A stretch of DNA of 64,000 bases. It comes from Pseudomonadota bacterium. Its GTDB lineage: Bacteria; Pseudomonadota; Gammaproteobacteria; Steroidobacterales; Woeseiaceae. Of this stretch, positions 7,125 through 15,987 are shown in pieces (the first letter of the stretch is position 1; each line of letters begins with the position of its first letter). The notes beneath the pieces were generated by a model, which searched no databases, was not told where the DNA came from, and was given only the letters and a program-made list of their open reading frames with translations. The position numbers and the translations under genes were made by a program. The stretch covers positions 27,446-91,445 of the forward strand of contig JACZSM010000004.1 of the NCBI GenBank assembly GCA_022574185.1, given 5' to 3'.

Positions 7125-8615
7125 TTATCGCGCGTGCAGCCAGCCTGGCAGGAACGTATACGGATCGGTGTCCGCTGACCGATTCCAGCTGACACCGTTT
7201 TCCTCAAGCATTTTTGCAAGGCTGCCATCCTTGCAGGCGTCGAACATCTCCGTTGCGCCGCCCAGGTGAATACCGCCAATGTATATCTGTGGAATGGTTT
7301 TGGCGCCGGTGCGCTGTTCGATGGCTTTCCTGATTTTTCCGCCCTTGTTATCGACCTGGTACTCGACGGAATCGAGTTCGATCGCGCGATAGGGTATTTC
7401 GTACTCGGCGAACATCTTGCGCACGGACAAGCAGAATTCACACCATTCGGTCGAAAAAATGACGACAGGGTTATCGGCATCATGGGTCGCGCTTTCCAGG
7501 AACTCCAGTGCCTCGGGTAACGCCTCGACCGCTTTGGGTTCGCCATCCTTAGGCGGCGGTGGTGGCGCAGAGTCGAAGCGGTAATTTGGCGTGGATCGGG
7601 AAATTTCCTGCTCATCCTCGGTCATGTCTGCGGGGATGTCATCGAACAATATCGTGCTCAAATAGCGTTCCCCCGTGTCAGGCAGCATGCAGAGTATGTT
7701 TGCACCCGGTTCGGCTTTTGCAGCGATTGCCAGGCCACCCGCAAGCGTTGCGCCGGCCGATATGCCGACAAAAATTCCTTCATCGCGTGCGAGCGACCGA
7801 GTCAGTCGCAAGGCGTCATCGCCATGAATCGGCATGATTTCGTCGATCAACTTCGCCTCGACAGCATCTTCAGTCAGCTTCGGAATGAAGTCAGGGGTCC
7901 AGCCCTGCATCAGGTGCGGGCGAAACAATGGATGACTGGCCGCTGGCGAACCGTCTTGCGCACGCTCCTGTGGTATGCCGCTGCCGAGTATCGGTGAGTT
8001 ATCCGGTTCGCAGACGATGATTTTCGTTTTTGGACTTTTTTCCCGCAGGACGCGGGACACGCCTTTGAGCGTCCCTCCGGTGCCAAATCCTGTAACGAAA
8101 TAGTCGAGCCCGTCATCCGCAAACGCCGCGAGGATTTCCGGCGCTGTCGTACGTGAATGCGCATCTGCATTGGCCTCGTTCTCGAACTGGCGAACGAGAA
8201 ACCAGCCATGTTTTTCGGCAAGCTCAACAGCCTTGGCGAGCATGCCACTGCCTTTGAGGTGAGCCGGCGTCAATACGACCTTTACGCCCATGAAGCGCAT
8301 CATCTTGCGTCGTTCAATGCTGAAACTTTCAGCCATCGTGACGACGAGTGGGTAGCCTTTTTGCGCGCAGACCATCGCCAGGCCGATGCCGGTGTTACCG
8401 CTGGTTGCCTCGATTACGGTCTGGCCTGGTTTGATCGCGCCGGTTTTTTCAGCATCTTCAATAACGCCGAGCGCAAGCCGGTCCTTGACCGAACCCATCG
8501 GATTGAATGATTCAATTTTGACGAATATGTTGGCGTTGTCGGAGCCGATATTGTTGAGGCGTACGACGGGTGTATTACCGATGGTTTCGAGAATGCTGTC
8601 GTATCTGGCGTTCAT
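7125..8615 (-). CDS. cysK: Cysteine synthase with C-terminal glutaredoxin domain
   Basis: A 496-aa two-domain cytosolic protein. Residues about 1-330 are a fold-type II PLP enzyme of the O-acylserine sulfhydrylase family: SFNPMGSVKDRLAL with the PLP lysine at 44, the TSGNTG substrate loop, GFGTGGTLKGV phosphate-binding glycines and ISAGATLAGG. A proline-rich linker (PPPPPKDGEPK) joins it to a glutaredoxin-like domain: VVIFSTEWCEFC with the CEFC redox pair at 392-395, the cis-proline strand TIPQIYIGG and the GGATEM GSH-site turn. Ordinary CysK is about 310-320 aa, so the last ~180 residues are extra. The fusion could couple cysteine synthesis to glutathione-dependent reduction (inference). Start ATG 8615. 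Confidence 0.92.
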   Translation of the reverse strand: MNARYDSILETIGNTPVVRLNNIGSDNANIFVKIESFNPMGSVKDRLALGVIEDAEKTGAIKPGQTVIEATSGNTGIGLAMVCAQKGYPLVVTMAESFSIERRKMMRFMGVKVVLTPAHLKGSGMLAKAVELAEKHGWFLVRQFENEANADAHSRTTAPEILAAFADDGLDYFVTGFGTGGTLKGVSRVLREKSPKTKIIVCEPDNSPILGSGIPQERAQDGSPAASHPLFRPHLMQGWTPDFIPKLTEDAVEAKLIDEIMPIHGDDALRLTRSLARDEGIFVGISAGATLAGGLAIAAKAEPGANILCMLPDTGERYLSTILFDDIPADMTEDEQEISRSTPNYRFDSAPPPPPKDGEPKAVEALPEALEFLESATHDADNPVVIFSTEWCEFCLSVRKMFAEYEIPYRAIELDSVEYQVDNKGGKIRKAIEQRTGAKTIPQIYIGGIHLGGATEMFDACKDGSLAKMLEENGVSWNRSADTDPYTFLPGWLHAR

Positions 8616-8639
8616 CTTTCTTATTCCTGGTAGCGGACA

Positions 8640-10424
8640 CTATTCAGTAGCTAGTGCACGATAACGCACCATGGTTCGCCGGTAGCTGCCGGAGTTACGC
8701 AGGCGCTCTGCTAATTCGCCATGCAGCTTTTCTTCCCAGTAATTCCAGCGTTCCACAAATTGGTTCGCGAGCTCGTAGTCGCCTGAGTATTGTACCTGTA
8801 AAACCTGCCGCAGCATTTGCTCAATGACTTCGTGGTAACGGTCGTAATTGATCGTCAGCAAGCCGGACTCAGCGTCGGGTTCGAGCAGGCCGAATTCCAT
8901 GTAGAAATTGAACTGCATGAGTTGCATGGTCTGGTATGGCTGCTCTGCACGAGGCTGCACGATCTGCAACGTACGCCGGATGCCATCAGCGTAATGTGCG
9001 CGCAGCGTCGTCTCGTCATGGTAACCGGCTCGTTCGAGCGCCGGTGCTACGAACAGCGATACGAGATCAGACTTCAATTCTTCAAACAGGTCAGCCCGGG
9101 CAGCGAGCGCGCTGCCGAGGTCACGACCGTCGGCGGTTTTGCTGACGCCCAGATAGTGACCAATCTCATGCCATAGCGTGCGGTCAAAGCCGCCATTGCT
9201 GGTCAGGTCATCGCGGTTATCCGCGCCGATAACGGCATCAAATCGTGTTTTGCGATTGTTGAATATGTCGACATTGTTCAGAATGTTGTTGCGAATAAGA
9301 ATAGTTCTGCCGTACTTGCGCGCGAAGTCGGCATCGTTTGGAAGGATCGTGGCCGTATTCGCGCCGCGTGCTTGACCAAAATCCGCAATAACATTGTAAA
9401 CACCGACCGGAATTCGAGTGTTCAAGGTCTTATGGTGATCATAGGGTAAGGAGTTCTCAATCGACTGTAGCCCGGCAATCGCTTCCTGCAGAGCGCGGCT
9501 TTTCTCCTCGTCCCGGGCCAGGATACTGGTGCTGTAGAAGGCCTTAACACCGAGCAAGTTGTCGTTGTAGGTCTCATAGCTGCCAATCTGGATATTCAGG
9601 CCCGCAAAGGTGCCGCTTACCCAGGAAGCGTCGCCCGATTCGTAGTCGCCGGTCAGTAGATCGCGGCCCCGATTACGCAAGTAGGCGGCAAAATCGGGGG
9701 TCTCTTCAGCCAGCAAATTGGCGGCCGCAATCAGGTGTTTTCTGATCTCGCGCAATTGCGGGGCGTAGGCGAGGGCGTAGGGAACTGCGTAGAAAGCGTC
9801 GGAATTATTCGCAGTGGATTCGAGCCGCTGTCGTAACCCAGGATGCAAGGCGTCGATTTCCGGGAATTGCCCGAGTCGATCGAGATCAGCTGCAACATTT
9901 TCAGTTGTTGCTCTGCGCACGATGGCGCGCAGTCCAAGAATGCTCTCAGCGTCGGCCGGGTTTTCCGCGAGAAACGCGTCAATTTCGGCGCGCTCCAGAT
10001 CCGCAGGGTAGACATTCTTGCCCAGTGTCTCCGCTGTCACCGGGAGCATGGCGAGACGGTCGTTTTCGAGGGTTGTAACGATTGGGCCCTTGAAAATGTA
10101 GTACAAGTCGAGCAGGTTCTGTGTTGCCGTGGATTGTCCGGAGGCATCGTGCAACGCGTCGAGGGCGGCTTTTGCTGTCAATGCTTGCGGGTGCAGTTGT
10201 TGCTCGTACAGCGCCTGCATGATGTTGCCCGCGGCGAGCAGTTCGCCGAGGGCTTGCGATTCCGCGGCGCTCAGGTGACTCAGATCGGGAGCAAGCGTTA
10301 CCTTGAGCGTCGCGTCAAGAATTGGCTGCGTCTGATCCACGGACCAGTAGCCTTCCGGCAATTCTGCGGCCGCAGGTGCGGCGATCATCGCGACGGTAGC
10401 AGCGGCTAAAAGCAGAGTTCTCAT
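8640..10424 (-). CDS. Secreted HEXXH zinc metallopeptidase, distantly M49-like
   Basis: A 594-aa protein with an N-terminal signal peptide (MRTLLLAAATVAMIAAPAAA). The key motif is LWHEIGHYLGV, an HEXXH zinc site, followed about 35 residues later by DLFEELKSDLVSLF, whose Glu could be the third zinc ligand. This spacing and the acidic EEL-x-x-D motif recall dipeptidyl-peptidase III-type (M49) enzymes, which use HEXXGH and EECRAE, but the match is distant and the HEXXH is one residue shorter. It is probably exported to the periplasm. It is downstream of the nitrilase remnant on the same strand (9-bp gap). Peptidase activity is inferred from the motif only. Confidence 0.7.
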   Translation of the reverse strand: MRTLLLAAATVAMIAAPAAAELPEGYWSVDQTQPILDATLKVTLAPDLSHLSAAESQALGELLAAGNIMQALYEQQLHPQALTAKAALDALHDASGQSTATQNLLDLYYIFKGPIVTTLENDRLAMLPVTAETLGKNVYPADLERAEIDAFLAENPADAESILGLRAIVRRATTENVAADLDRLGQFPEIDALHPGLRQRLESTANNSDAFYAVPYALAYAPQLREIRKHLIAAANLLAEETPDFAAYLRNRGRDLLTGDYESGDASWVSGTFAGLNIQIGSYETYNDNLLGVKAFYSTSILARDEEKSRALQEAIAGLQSIENSLPYDHHKTLNTRIPVGVYNVIADFGQARGANTATILPNDADFARKYGRTILIRNNILNNVDIFNNRKTRFDAVIGADNRDDLTSNGGFDRTLWHEIGHYLGVSKTADGRDLGSALAARADLFEELKSDLVSLFVAPALERAGYHDETTLRAHYADGIRRTLQIVQPRAEQPYQTMQLMQFNFYMEFGLLEPDAESGLLTINYDRYHEVIEQMLRQVLQVQYSGDYELANQFVERWNYWEEKLHGELAERLRNSGSYRRTMVRYRALATE

Positions 10425-10433
10425 GCCTGTCCT

Positions 10434-10637
10434 TCAGTCAATAAATTCAGTCGTAGTCTGGCGCTTGCGATTGACGATAAGCCTGGTGACGTCGGGGCGC
10501 GAATAGTGCCCGGCGACATCGAGGCTGTGTCGCGCGGCTTTTTCGATCCAGATGGTGACTTTGGCTATGGTTGCGTCACGTTGCAGCCAGATCGGGGTAA
10601 TCTGCGCCAAGCCTACGGCAATCCTGGATGCTGACAT
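10434..10637 (-). pseudogene. Nitrilase remnant with large in-frame internal deletion
   Basis: A 67-codon reading frame made of the two ends of a carbon-nitrogen hydrolase. Residues 1-37 (ASRIAVGLAQITPIWLQRDA...) match a nitrilase N-terminus; from about residue 40 DVAGHYSRPDVTRLIVNRKR matches the C-terminal block of long nitrilases. The roughly 240 residues in between, including the catalytic Glu, Lys and Cys, are missing. An upstream GGAG about 6 bp from the ATG survives, so it may still be translated into a short inactive peptide. I call it a pseudogene. A full-length nitrilase is about 300 aa. Confidence 0.8.
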
Positions 10638-10661
10638 CGTGTGCTCCAGATAACAAAGTCA

Positions 10662-10696
10662 AACAAGGGCGGCAGGTAGACCCTGCTGCCCTTGTT
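10662..10696 (-). terminator. Rho-independent terminator after the TonB-dependent receptor gene
   Basis: A 15-bp stem with one G-U position (AACAAGGGCGGCAGG at 10662-10676 and CCTGCTGCCCTTGTT at 10682-10696) and a 5-nt loop. Read on the minus strand it follows the receptor's stop codon by about 50 bp and is followed by the T-rich stretch TTTGACTTTGTT. It should end leftward transcription before the nitrilase remnant. Confidence 0.8.
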
Positions 10697-10744
10697 CGTG
10701 TCGACCGTCGCAGCTAGTCCCGGCTTGTCACGAAGACTTGCCGA

Positions 10745-13297
10745 TTAATTGAAGCTCTTGCGCAGCGTCAGACCGTACGTGCGCGGCTGATTCGGGTAAC
10801 CCGAATAACTGCCGGCCTGAGCTACCGACGGGAACGCGCTGGTCAGGTATTCGTCGTTATTGAGATTTCGACCCCAAAGCATGAGTTCAAAACCGTTCTC
10901 CCAGGCTAGTCCGGCGCTCGCATTGATCGTACTGACTTCGCGCGTCGCGATGTTTCCCGGCACATTGGAAATTACCGGTACCTTGTCTTCGTAGAGATAA
11001 TCGGCACGAACGAAGCCATCGGCGTTCCCCATCGTGAAACGGTAGGTGCCACTTGCCAGGATACTGACCTCGTGAATTCCGTCCGGCGTGGTTCCGCTCA
11101 AGTCAGTTACCCCGCCGACGCCTGCACCGTCGACGAACGAATCGAACAAGGGATCCATGAATGTCGCGCCAAGCGACGCTTGAAACGATTCGGTGGGCTG
11201 CCAGCGAATATCAACTTCCAATCCCTTCGCCGATCGCTTGCCGGCGTTCGCCAGCTTGAAGCCCGTACCCGTGAAAGTGTTCGATTGAAAGCCCTCGATA
11301 TCCTGATCGAAAATGGCAAGATTGAGAGCAACGGTGTCCCAGCGAGCCTTCAAGCCGATTTCATACACAGTTGAGTATTCAGGTGCTGCGTATCGAGTCG
11401 TGTATATCAGGTTCGGCACAGTCAGACCCGCGGCTTCGATCGCGGCCTGGTCTTGTGGAAACGGACGCGAATCGCGTGACAGGTTCCATGAAGTCGCCTT
11501 GAATCCAGTGCCAGCGCTAAAGTAGGCGTTCACGCTGTCCGTCAGGTCAAAAGCAAGCCGTACTGTCCACGTTGTATCGTCATCCTTCGTGTTTCCTGTC
11601 TCCACGGAGTTCGGGTAATTGACAGTGGGTGCTAGGAACTGCAGACCTTGCAGACCGGTGATGGCTGCTGCAACACCGGCAGCGATAGCTGCTGAGGTGC
11701 CTGGTGCGACAGTTTCGATGAACGCAATGTTTTCCGGAGTAGGGTCCAACATCGTTGCATCTGTAAATGCCTGGCCGAAAAACACCGTGGGTAACGTTAT
11801 ACCGAGAATCGTCAAATCATTGAATAGATCAGTGTTTGAATAAACGTCGGTCCCGATCGAATTGAACGTCACGTCCTTTTCGTCTTCGGTGTAGTTGGCT
11901 CCCAATGTCAACGTTACCCGGTCACTCAAGTCAATATCGATCTGACCGAAAATCGAGAACGCCGTATCATCCATAGTCGAAACATCGATGAGACCCTGGC
12001 CAGCCCCCTGGAATGTGCCCGGCGCATGACCAAAAAGAAACTCGATCGTGTTCAAGATTGAGTTGCCAGGTACACCTCCGGTCAAGATATCCGCGTAGGC
12101 CCGAAATGCATCACCGTAAAGAACGCCAGTTGTTTGATCGACTTCTTCGTCGAAGAAGTAGGCACCAACCATCCAGTTCATGGTGTCGGTCGCGCCACTC
12201 AAACGAAACTCTTGAGTAAAGGTGTCGATTTCGGTCTCGGTACGGTTAGCCGTCATCGGATCGAGTAATTCCGCGCTCGTGAAATCGATGTCGACGTTGT
12301 CGAAGCGCGACAGACTGCGTTGTGCCGTGATAGAGGTCAGCGTCATAGAATCATTGAGATCCCAGTCGATCTGCATCGACACGCCATCGGTCTGAAACTG
12401 GTTAACAGGCGTGAAATCGTAATAGCCCTGATAGGCGAACGGCTCATTTGGCACAAGGTTGCCGCCAATGGCCACGACGGCACCACCGGTCGGGCCATTT
12501 AGAAGATTGGCAACACCGCAGCATGCCTCGTCGAAGTCGTCGTAATCAGCGATAAAACGTATTTCGAGTGCGTCCGAGGGAGCAAACAACAACTGCCCTC
12601 TCACACCATAACGATTGAGTTCGCCCAAGGCTTTGCCACCAGCCAGATTGTCGTAATAGCCGTCGCGCTGGTTGTAATAGCCGGACAGGCTGAAACCCAC
12701 GCTGTCGGAAAACGGCCCGTTGACGTCTGCCTTGACTATCGTCTGGCTGTACTCGCCAACGGTAAGCGACACGTTCCCAGTTGTTTCAACCAGACTGGGT
12801 TTGGCTGTTATGACACTGATGACACCCGCCGACGCGTTCTTGCCGAATAGCGTGCTCTGTGGTCCGCGAAGAACCTCGACTCGCTCCAAATTCGGGAGAT
12901 CCCCCAATGCGGAGGCCGTCCGCGATCGATATACGCCATCGATAAATACGCCTACCGAAGGCTCAATACCGGCGTTGTTGGCGCCGTTGCCAAAGCCGCG
13001 AATCCGGAAATTGGTATTTCCGGACGATTGCAATGTATCGACACGCAAGGATGGAATCAGGAACTGCAAATCCTTTATATCGAGAATCTGCGTCTGCTTC
13101 AGGTCATCAGCGGTAACAACAGATACCGCAACGGGGATTTCCTGCAACGTCTGGGGTCGTTTCGATGCCGTCACGATGATTTCTTCAAGCACCTGTGCGA
13201 CTGCCGGAGCGCCAATGAGCAAACTCACGGCGATGATGCTGAGTACCTTGCCGATGCTCGAGGAACAGTTCTCGACGGCCTTGCTGGAATAATTCAT
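10745..13297 (-). CDS. TonB-dependent outer-membrane receptor
   Basis: An 850-aa outer-membrane beta-barrel transporter. After a signal peptide ending about AQV there is the EEIIVTASKRPQTLQEIPVAVSVV segment and plug domain (DIKDLQFLIPSLRVD, FRIRGFGNG, VGVFIDGVYR, VEVLRGPQSTLFGKNASAGVISV). The long barrel ends with the family's LRKSFN terminal strand. The sequence style (iron-complex-type plug with TLFGKNASAG) is that of the large receptor group used by marine and Xanthomonas-like bacteria for siderophores, vitamins, sugars or lipids; the ligand cannot be told. Start at ATG 13297 with a GGGGGGAG Shine-Dalgarno just upstream, rather than the ATG at 13333. No sensor or TonB genes adjoin it. Confidence 0.92.
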   Translation of the reverse strand: MNYSSKAVENCSSSIGKVLSIIAVSLLIGAPAVAQVLEEIIVTASKRPQTLQEIPVAVSVVTADDLKQTQILDIKDLQFLIPSLRVDTLQSSGNTNFRIRGFGNGANNAGIEPSVGVFIDGVYRSRTASALGDLPNLERVEVLRGPQSTLFGKNASAGVISVITAKPSLVETTGNVSLTVGEYSQTIVKADVNGPFSDSVGFSLSGYYNQRDGYYDNLAGGKALGELNRYGVRGQLLFAPSDALEIRFIADYDDFDEACCGVANLLNGPTGGAVVAIGGNLVPNEPFAYQGYYDFTPVNQFQTDGVSMQIDWDLNDSMTLTSITAQRSLSRFDNVDIDFTSAELLDPMTANRTETEIDTFTQEFRLSGATDTMNWMVGAYFFDEEVDQTTGVLYGDAFRAYADILTGGVPGNSILNTIEFLFGHAPGTFQGAGQGLIDVSTMDDTAFSIFGQIDIDLSDRVTLTLGANYTEDEKDVTFNSIGTDVYSNTDLFNDLTILGITLPTVFFGQAFTDATMLDPTPENIAFIETVAPGTSAAIAAGVAAAITGLQGLQFLAPTVNYPNSVETGNTKDDDTTWTVRLAFDLTDSVNAYFSAGTGFKATSWNLSRDSRPFPQDQAAIEAAGLTVPNLIYTTRYAAPEYSTVYEIGLKARWDTVALNLAIFDQDIEGFQSNTFTGTGFKLANAGKRSAKGLEVDIRWQPTESFQASLGATFMDPLFDSFVDGAGVGGVTDLSGTTPDGIHEVSILASGTYRFTMGNADGFVRADYLYEDKVPVISNVPGNIATREVSTINASAGLAWENGFELMLWGRNLNNDEYLTSAFPSVAQAGSYSGYPNQPRTYGLTLRKSFN

Positions 13298-13435
13298 TTT
13301 CTCCCCCCCTCGGGATAGCGCTTCGAAGATCATGCGCCTATTTTTGATGACTTCACTTCAGAGGGGTCGGCCAATGCCGGTCAGGCGAAAAAATGCCAAA
13401 GGAAACAGCCGCTTTGGCCAACTATCTGAAGTGCC

Positions 13436-13496
13436 GTTTATGGCGCCAAGCATACCACGAATTATCGATGCCGCAGAGTAGAACAGCGCCATAAAC
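13436..13496. promoter_or_regulatory. Inverted repeat in a divergent promoter region
   Basis: The 263-bp gap between the divergent TonB receptor and acyl-CoA synthetase genes holds an 11-bp perfect inverted repeat: GTTTATGGCGC at 13436-13446 and GCGCCATAAAC at 13486-13496, centres 50 bp apart. The arms could be two operator half-sites or two copies of one operator for a dimeric regulator. Nothing else recognisable was found in this gap. Confidence 0.35.
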
Positions 13497-13560
13497 CCGT
13501 GCAGAACAAGGGTTTTCTGTTAAATTGCCGGTGGCTACTCACCGATCAGGATAGACATAT

Positions 13561-15192
13561 ATGCAAGGAATGATGATGGACGCGCCGCTGCTGATCTCGT
13601 CGATTGCGGAGCATGCCGCGAAAAATCACGGCGATCGCGAGATTATGTCGATAACGGCGGACAATCCGGAGCATCGATATACCTACCGCGAATGTTTTGC
13701 GCGGTCAAAGCAGCTGGCGAACGCGCTTGACAGACTCGGTATGAATCGCGGCGACCGGGTGGCAACACTGGCCTGGAACGACTACCGGCACCTGGAGATG
13801 TACTACGGCGTCAGTGGGGCCGGGTATGTCTGCCACACGATCAACCCGCGGCTGTTCCCTGAGCAACTGGTGTTTATCATCAATCACGCCGAGGACCGAT
13901 GGATTTTCACCGACCTCATGTTCGTGCCGCTGCTTGAATCGATTGCCGACAAGATCAGCCGTGTCGAGGGTTTCGTCGTGATGACCGACGCAGCACACAT
14001 GCCCGAGTCGTCGCTCAGCAACATGCTTTGCTATGAGACGCTCTTGGCCGCCGAATCAAGCGACTACACATGGCCGGACCTCGATGAACGTTGCGCGTCA
14101 TCACTTTGTTATACGTCCGGAACGACCGGCGATCCCAAGGGAGTTCTCTATGATCACCGGTCGACTATTTTGCATGCCTATGCTGGCGTTGCGCCGGACG
14201 TCCTGGGCCTTTCGAGTCTCGACTGCATCATGCCGGTCGTGCCGTTGTTTCATGTCAATGCGTGGGGCACGCCGTACTCGGCCGTGATGGTCGGTGCCAA
14301 GATCGTTTTCCCCGGACCGAAAATGGGCGATGGTGAGACGCTCTGCAAGCTGATTCAGGCCGAAGGCGTCAGCGTGACACTGGGCGTGCCGACCGTATGG
14401 CTCGCGGTCCTGCAATACGCCGAGAAGGCGGGTAAGCGACTGGATCACCTGCAACGAGCGATCGTTGGCGGCGCGGCCGTGCCGCAGTCAATGATCAAGG
14501 AATTTCGTGACAAGCACGGCGTTGAGGTTCGCCAGGGCTGGGGCATGACCGAGATGAGTCCGCTTGGCGCGGTCAACTCAATCAAGGCGGGCCTCGACGG
14601 GCTGTCCGATCAGCAAAGCCTGGATCTGGCGACCAGAGCAGGTCGCGGCATTTTCGGCGTCGAGCTGCGCATTGTTGATGACGATGGCAACGAACTGCCG
14701 TGGGACGGTGAGGCCTATGGCGCCTTGCAGGTGCGCGGACCCTGGGTCTGCAGCGACTACTTCAGGCTCGGCGGCAGCGCGGGCGCGCATACCGATGACG
14801 GCTGGTTTGATACGGGCGATGTCGCGACAATCGACGCGGAAGGCTATATGGCGATCACGGACCGCACCAAGGACGTCATCAAGTCGGGTGGCGAATGGAT
14901 CAGCTCTATCGAACTTGAAAATGTCGCGATGGACCATCCGGCTGTCGCCGAAGCGGCTGTCATCGGTCTGGCCCATCCGAAATGGACAGAACGCCCTTTA
15001 CTCGTTGTCGTCAAAGCCGAAGGTCAGGACGTCGGCAAGGAAGAGATGCTGGCGTGGTATAAAGGCAAAGTTGCGACCTGGTGCGTGCCAAATGACGTCG
15101 TGTACATCGATGAATTGCCGCACACGGCGACGGGTAAAGTAAAGAAGATTGAATTGCGAAGACAATTCGCTGACTATCAGTTTCCCAACTAA
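13561..15192 (+). CDS. Acyl-CoA synthetase (AlkK-like medium/long-chain fatty acid CoA ligase)
   Basis: A 543-aa AMP-forming ligase that would activate a fatty acid to its CoA thioester in the cytosol. The P-loop is [21 protein letters not shown] (about 181-201); also present are [10 protein letters not shown], the adenine-binding [14 protein letters not shown], and the C-terminal [15 protein letters not shown] and catalytic lysine block TATGKVKK. The N-terminus ([24 protein letters not shown]) lines up with AlkK-type medium-chain ligases, so I keep the ATG at 13561. A start at 13576 after an internal AAGGA is possible. It is followed at 39 bp by an SDR-like gene and then tesB, so the three form an operon. 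Chain-length preference is inferred only from AlkK likeness. Confidence 0.9.
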   Translation: MQGMMMDAPLLISSIAEHAAKNHGDREIMSITADNPEHRYTYRECFARSKQLANALDRLGMNRGDRVATLAWNDYRHLEMYYGVSGAGYVCHTINPRLFPEQLVFIINHAEDRWIFTDLMFVPLLESIADKISRVEGFVVMTDAAHMPESSLSNMLCYETLLAAESSDYTWPDLDERCASSLCYTSGTTGDPKGVLYDHRSTILHAYAGVAPDVLGLSSLDCIMPVVPLFHVNAWGTPYSAVMVGAKIVFPGPKMGDGETLCKLIQAEGVSVTLGVPTVWLAVLQYAEKAGKRLDHLQRAIVGGAAVPQSMIKEFRDKHGVEVRQGWGMTEMSPLGAVNSIKAGLDGLSDQQSLDLATRAGRGIFGVELRIVDDDGNELPWDGEAYGALQVRGPWVCSDYFRLGGSAGAHTDDGWFDTGDVATIDAEGYMAITDRTKDVIKSGGEWISSIELENVAMDHPAVAEAAVIGLAHPKWTERPLLVVVKAEGQDVGKEEMLAWYKGKVATWCVPNDVVYIDELPHTATGKVKKIELRRQFADYQFPN

Positions 15193-15231
15193 CGGCCGCA
15201 GGTCGGCAATCAACAGACGCGAGGAGCAAGA

Positions 15232-15981
15232 ATGGGCGATCCCCTGCGCCTTTACGGCCTGAAGGCACTGGTCACAAATGCCGCCGGCGGCATCGGCGAA
15301 GCTGTATCACGGACGCTCGTCAAGCATGGCGCGATCGTACTCGCCATCGACACCGCCAACAGCGGCGTTGAGCGGTATTTTGTGTCGGTCAAAGGAATCG
15401 ATGGATATGCGGCGAATCTGACCGATGCGACGCGCATGCCCGCGCTCGTCGAGGATGCTGTCGAACGCCTTGGCGGCATTGACATTCTGATCAATGATTT
15501 TCCCTTGCAGGCTGGTGCGCCGCTTAGCGATGGTGATGCGCAGCTCGATGACTTGCTCGAGACCCGGGCCGATCTCGTCATGTCAATCTGTCGTTCATCG
15601 CTGCCGCATCTCAGGAAAAGCCCGGCGGGCCGCGTTATCAATATTGGATTTCTACGCAGCGTATTCGCTGCCGACGGCGCAGAAGCTTTTGCGAAATCGG
15701 AGCATGGCCTCGCCGCACTGACGCGCGCGCTGGCGGCCGAAACCGGTGAATTCGGCATCACGGTCAACTATGTGCAGCCCGGCGCAATCATGACGCCAAC
15801 CAGTCGCGAAGTTTTCAAGAACGACAGGGAATTTCGAGATTTTTGCATTGCGAATTCGGCGGCGCAGCGGCTTGGCGAACCCATCGATGTTGCCAGGGTT
15901 GTTTTATTTCTTGCCAGTGATGATGCTGTATTCGTCAGCGGCACGGGCATCGTCGTCGACGGTGGGCGTAGCAGTTCCTGA
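15232..15981 (+). CDS. Degenerate short-chain dehydrogenase/reductase-like protein
   Basis: A 249-aa protein with a full-length SDR fold but altered active-site residues. The nucleotide loop is TNAAGGIG instead of TGxxxGIG, NNAG is replaced by INDF (about 87-90), the catalytic Ser after INIG is Phe140, and the YxxxK pair is Phe153 and Glu157 (AFAKSEHG). The C-terminal half (FGITVNYVQPGAIMTP, AQRLGEPIDVARVVLFLASDDA, ISGTG-like VDGG) is well kept and the frame is intact, so it is probably a real protein rather than a decaying gene. It may be a non-catalytic partner, or an enzyme with different chemistry. It lies between an acyl-CoA ligase and tesB in one operon; a GGAG precedes the ATG. Confidence 0.85.
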   Translation: MGDPLRLYGLKALVTNAAGGIGEAVSRTLVKHGAIVLAIDTANSGVERYFVSVKGIDGYAANLTDATRMPALVEDAVERLGGIDILINDFPLQAGAPLSDGDAQLDDLLETRADLVMSICRSSLPHLRKSPAGRVINIGFLRSVFAADGAEAFAKSEHGLAALTRALAAETGEFGITVNYVQPGAIMTPTSREVFKNDREFRDFCIANSAAQRLGEPIDVARVVLFLASDDAVFVSGTGIVVDGGRSSS

Positions 15982-15987
15982 TTGGGT

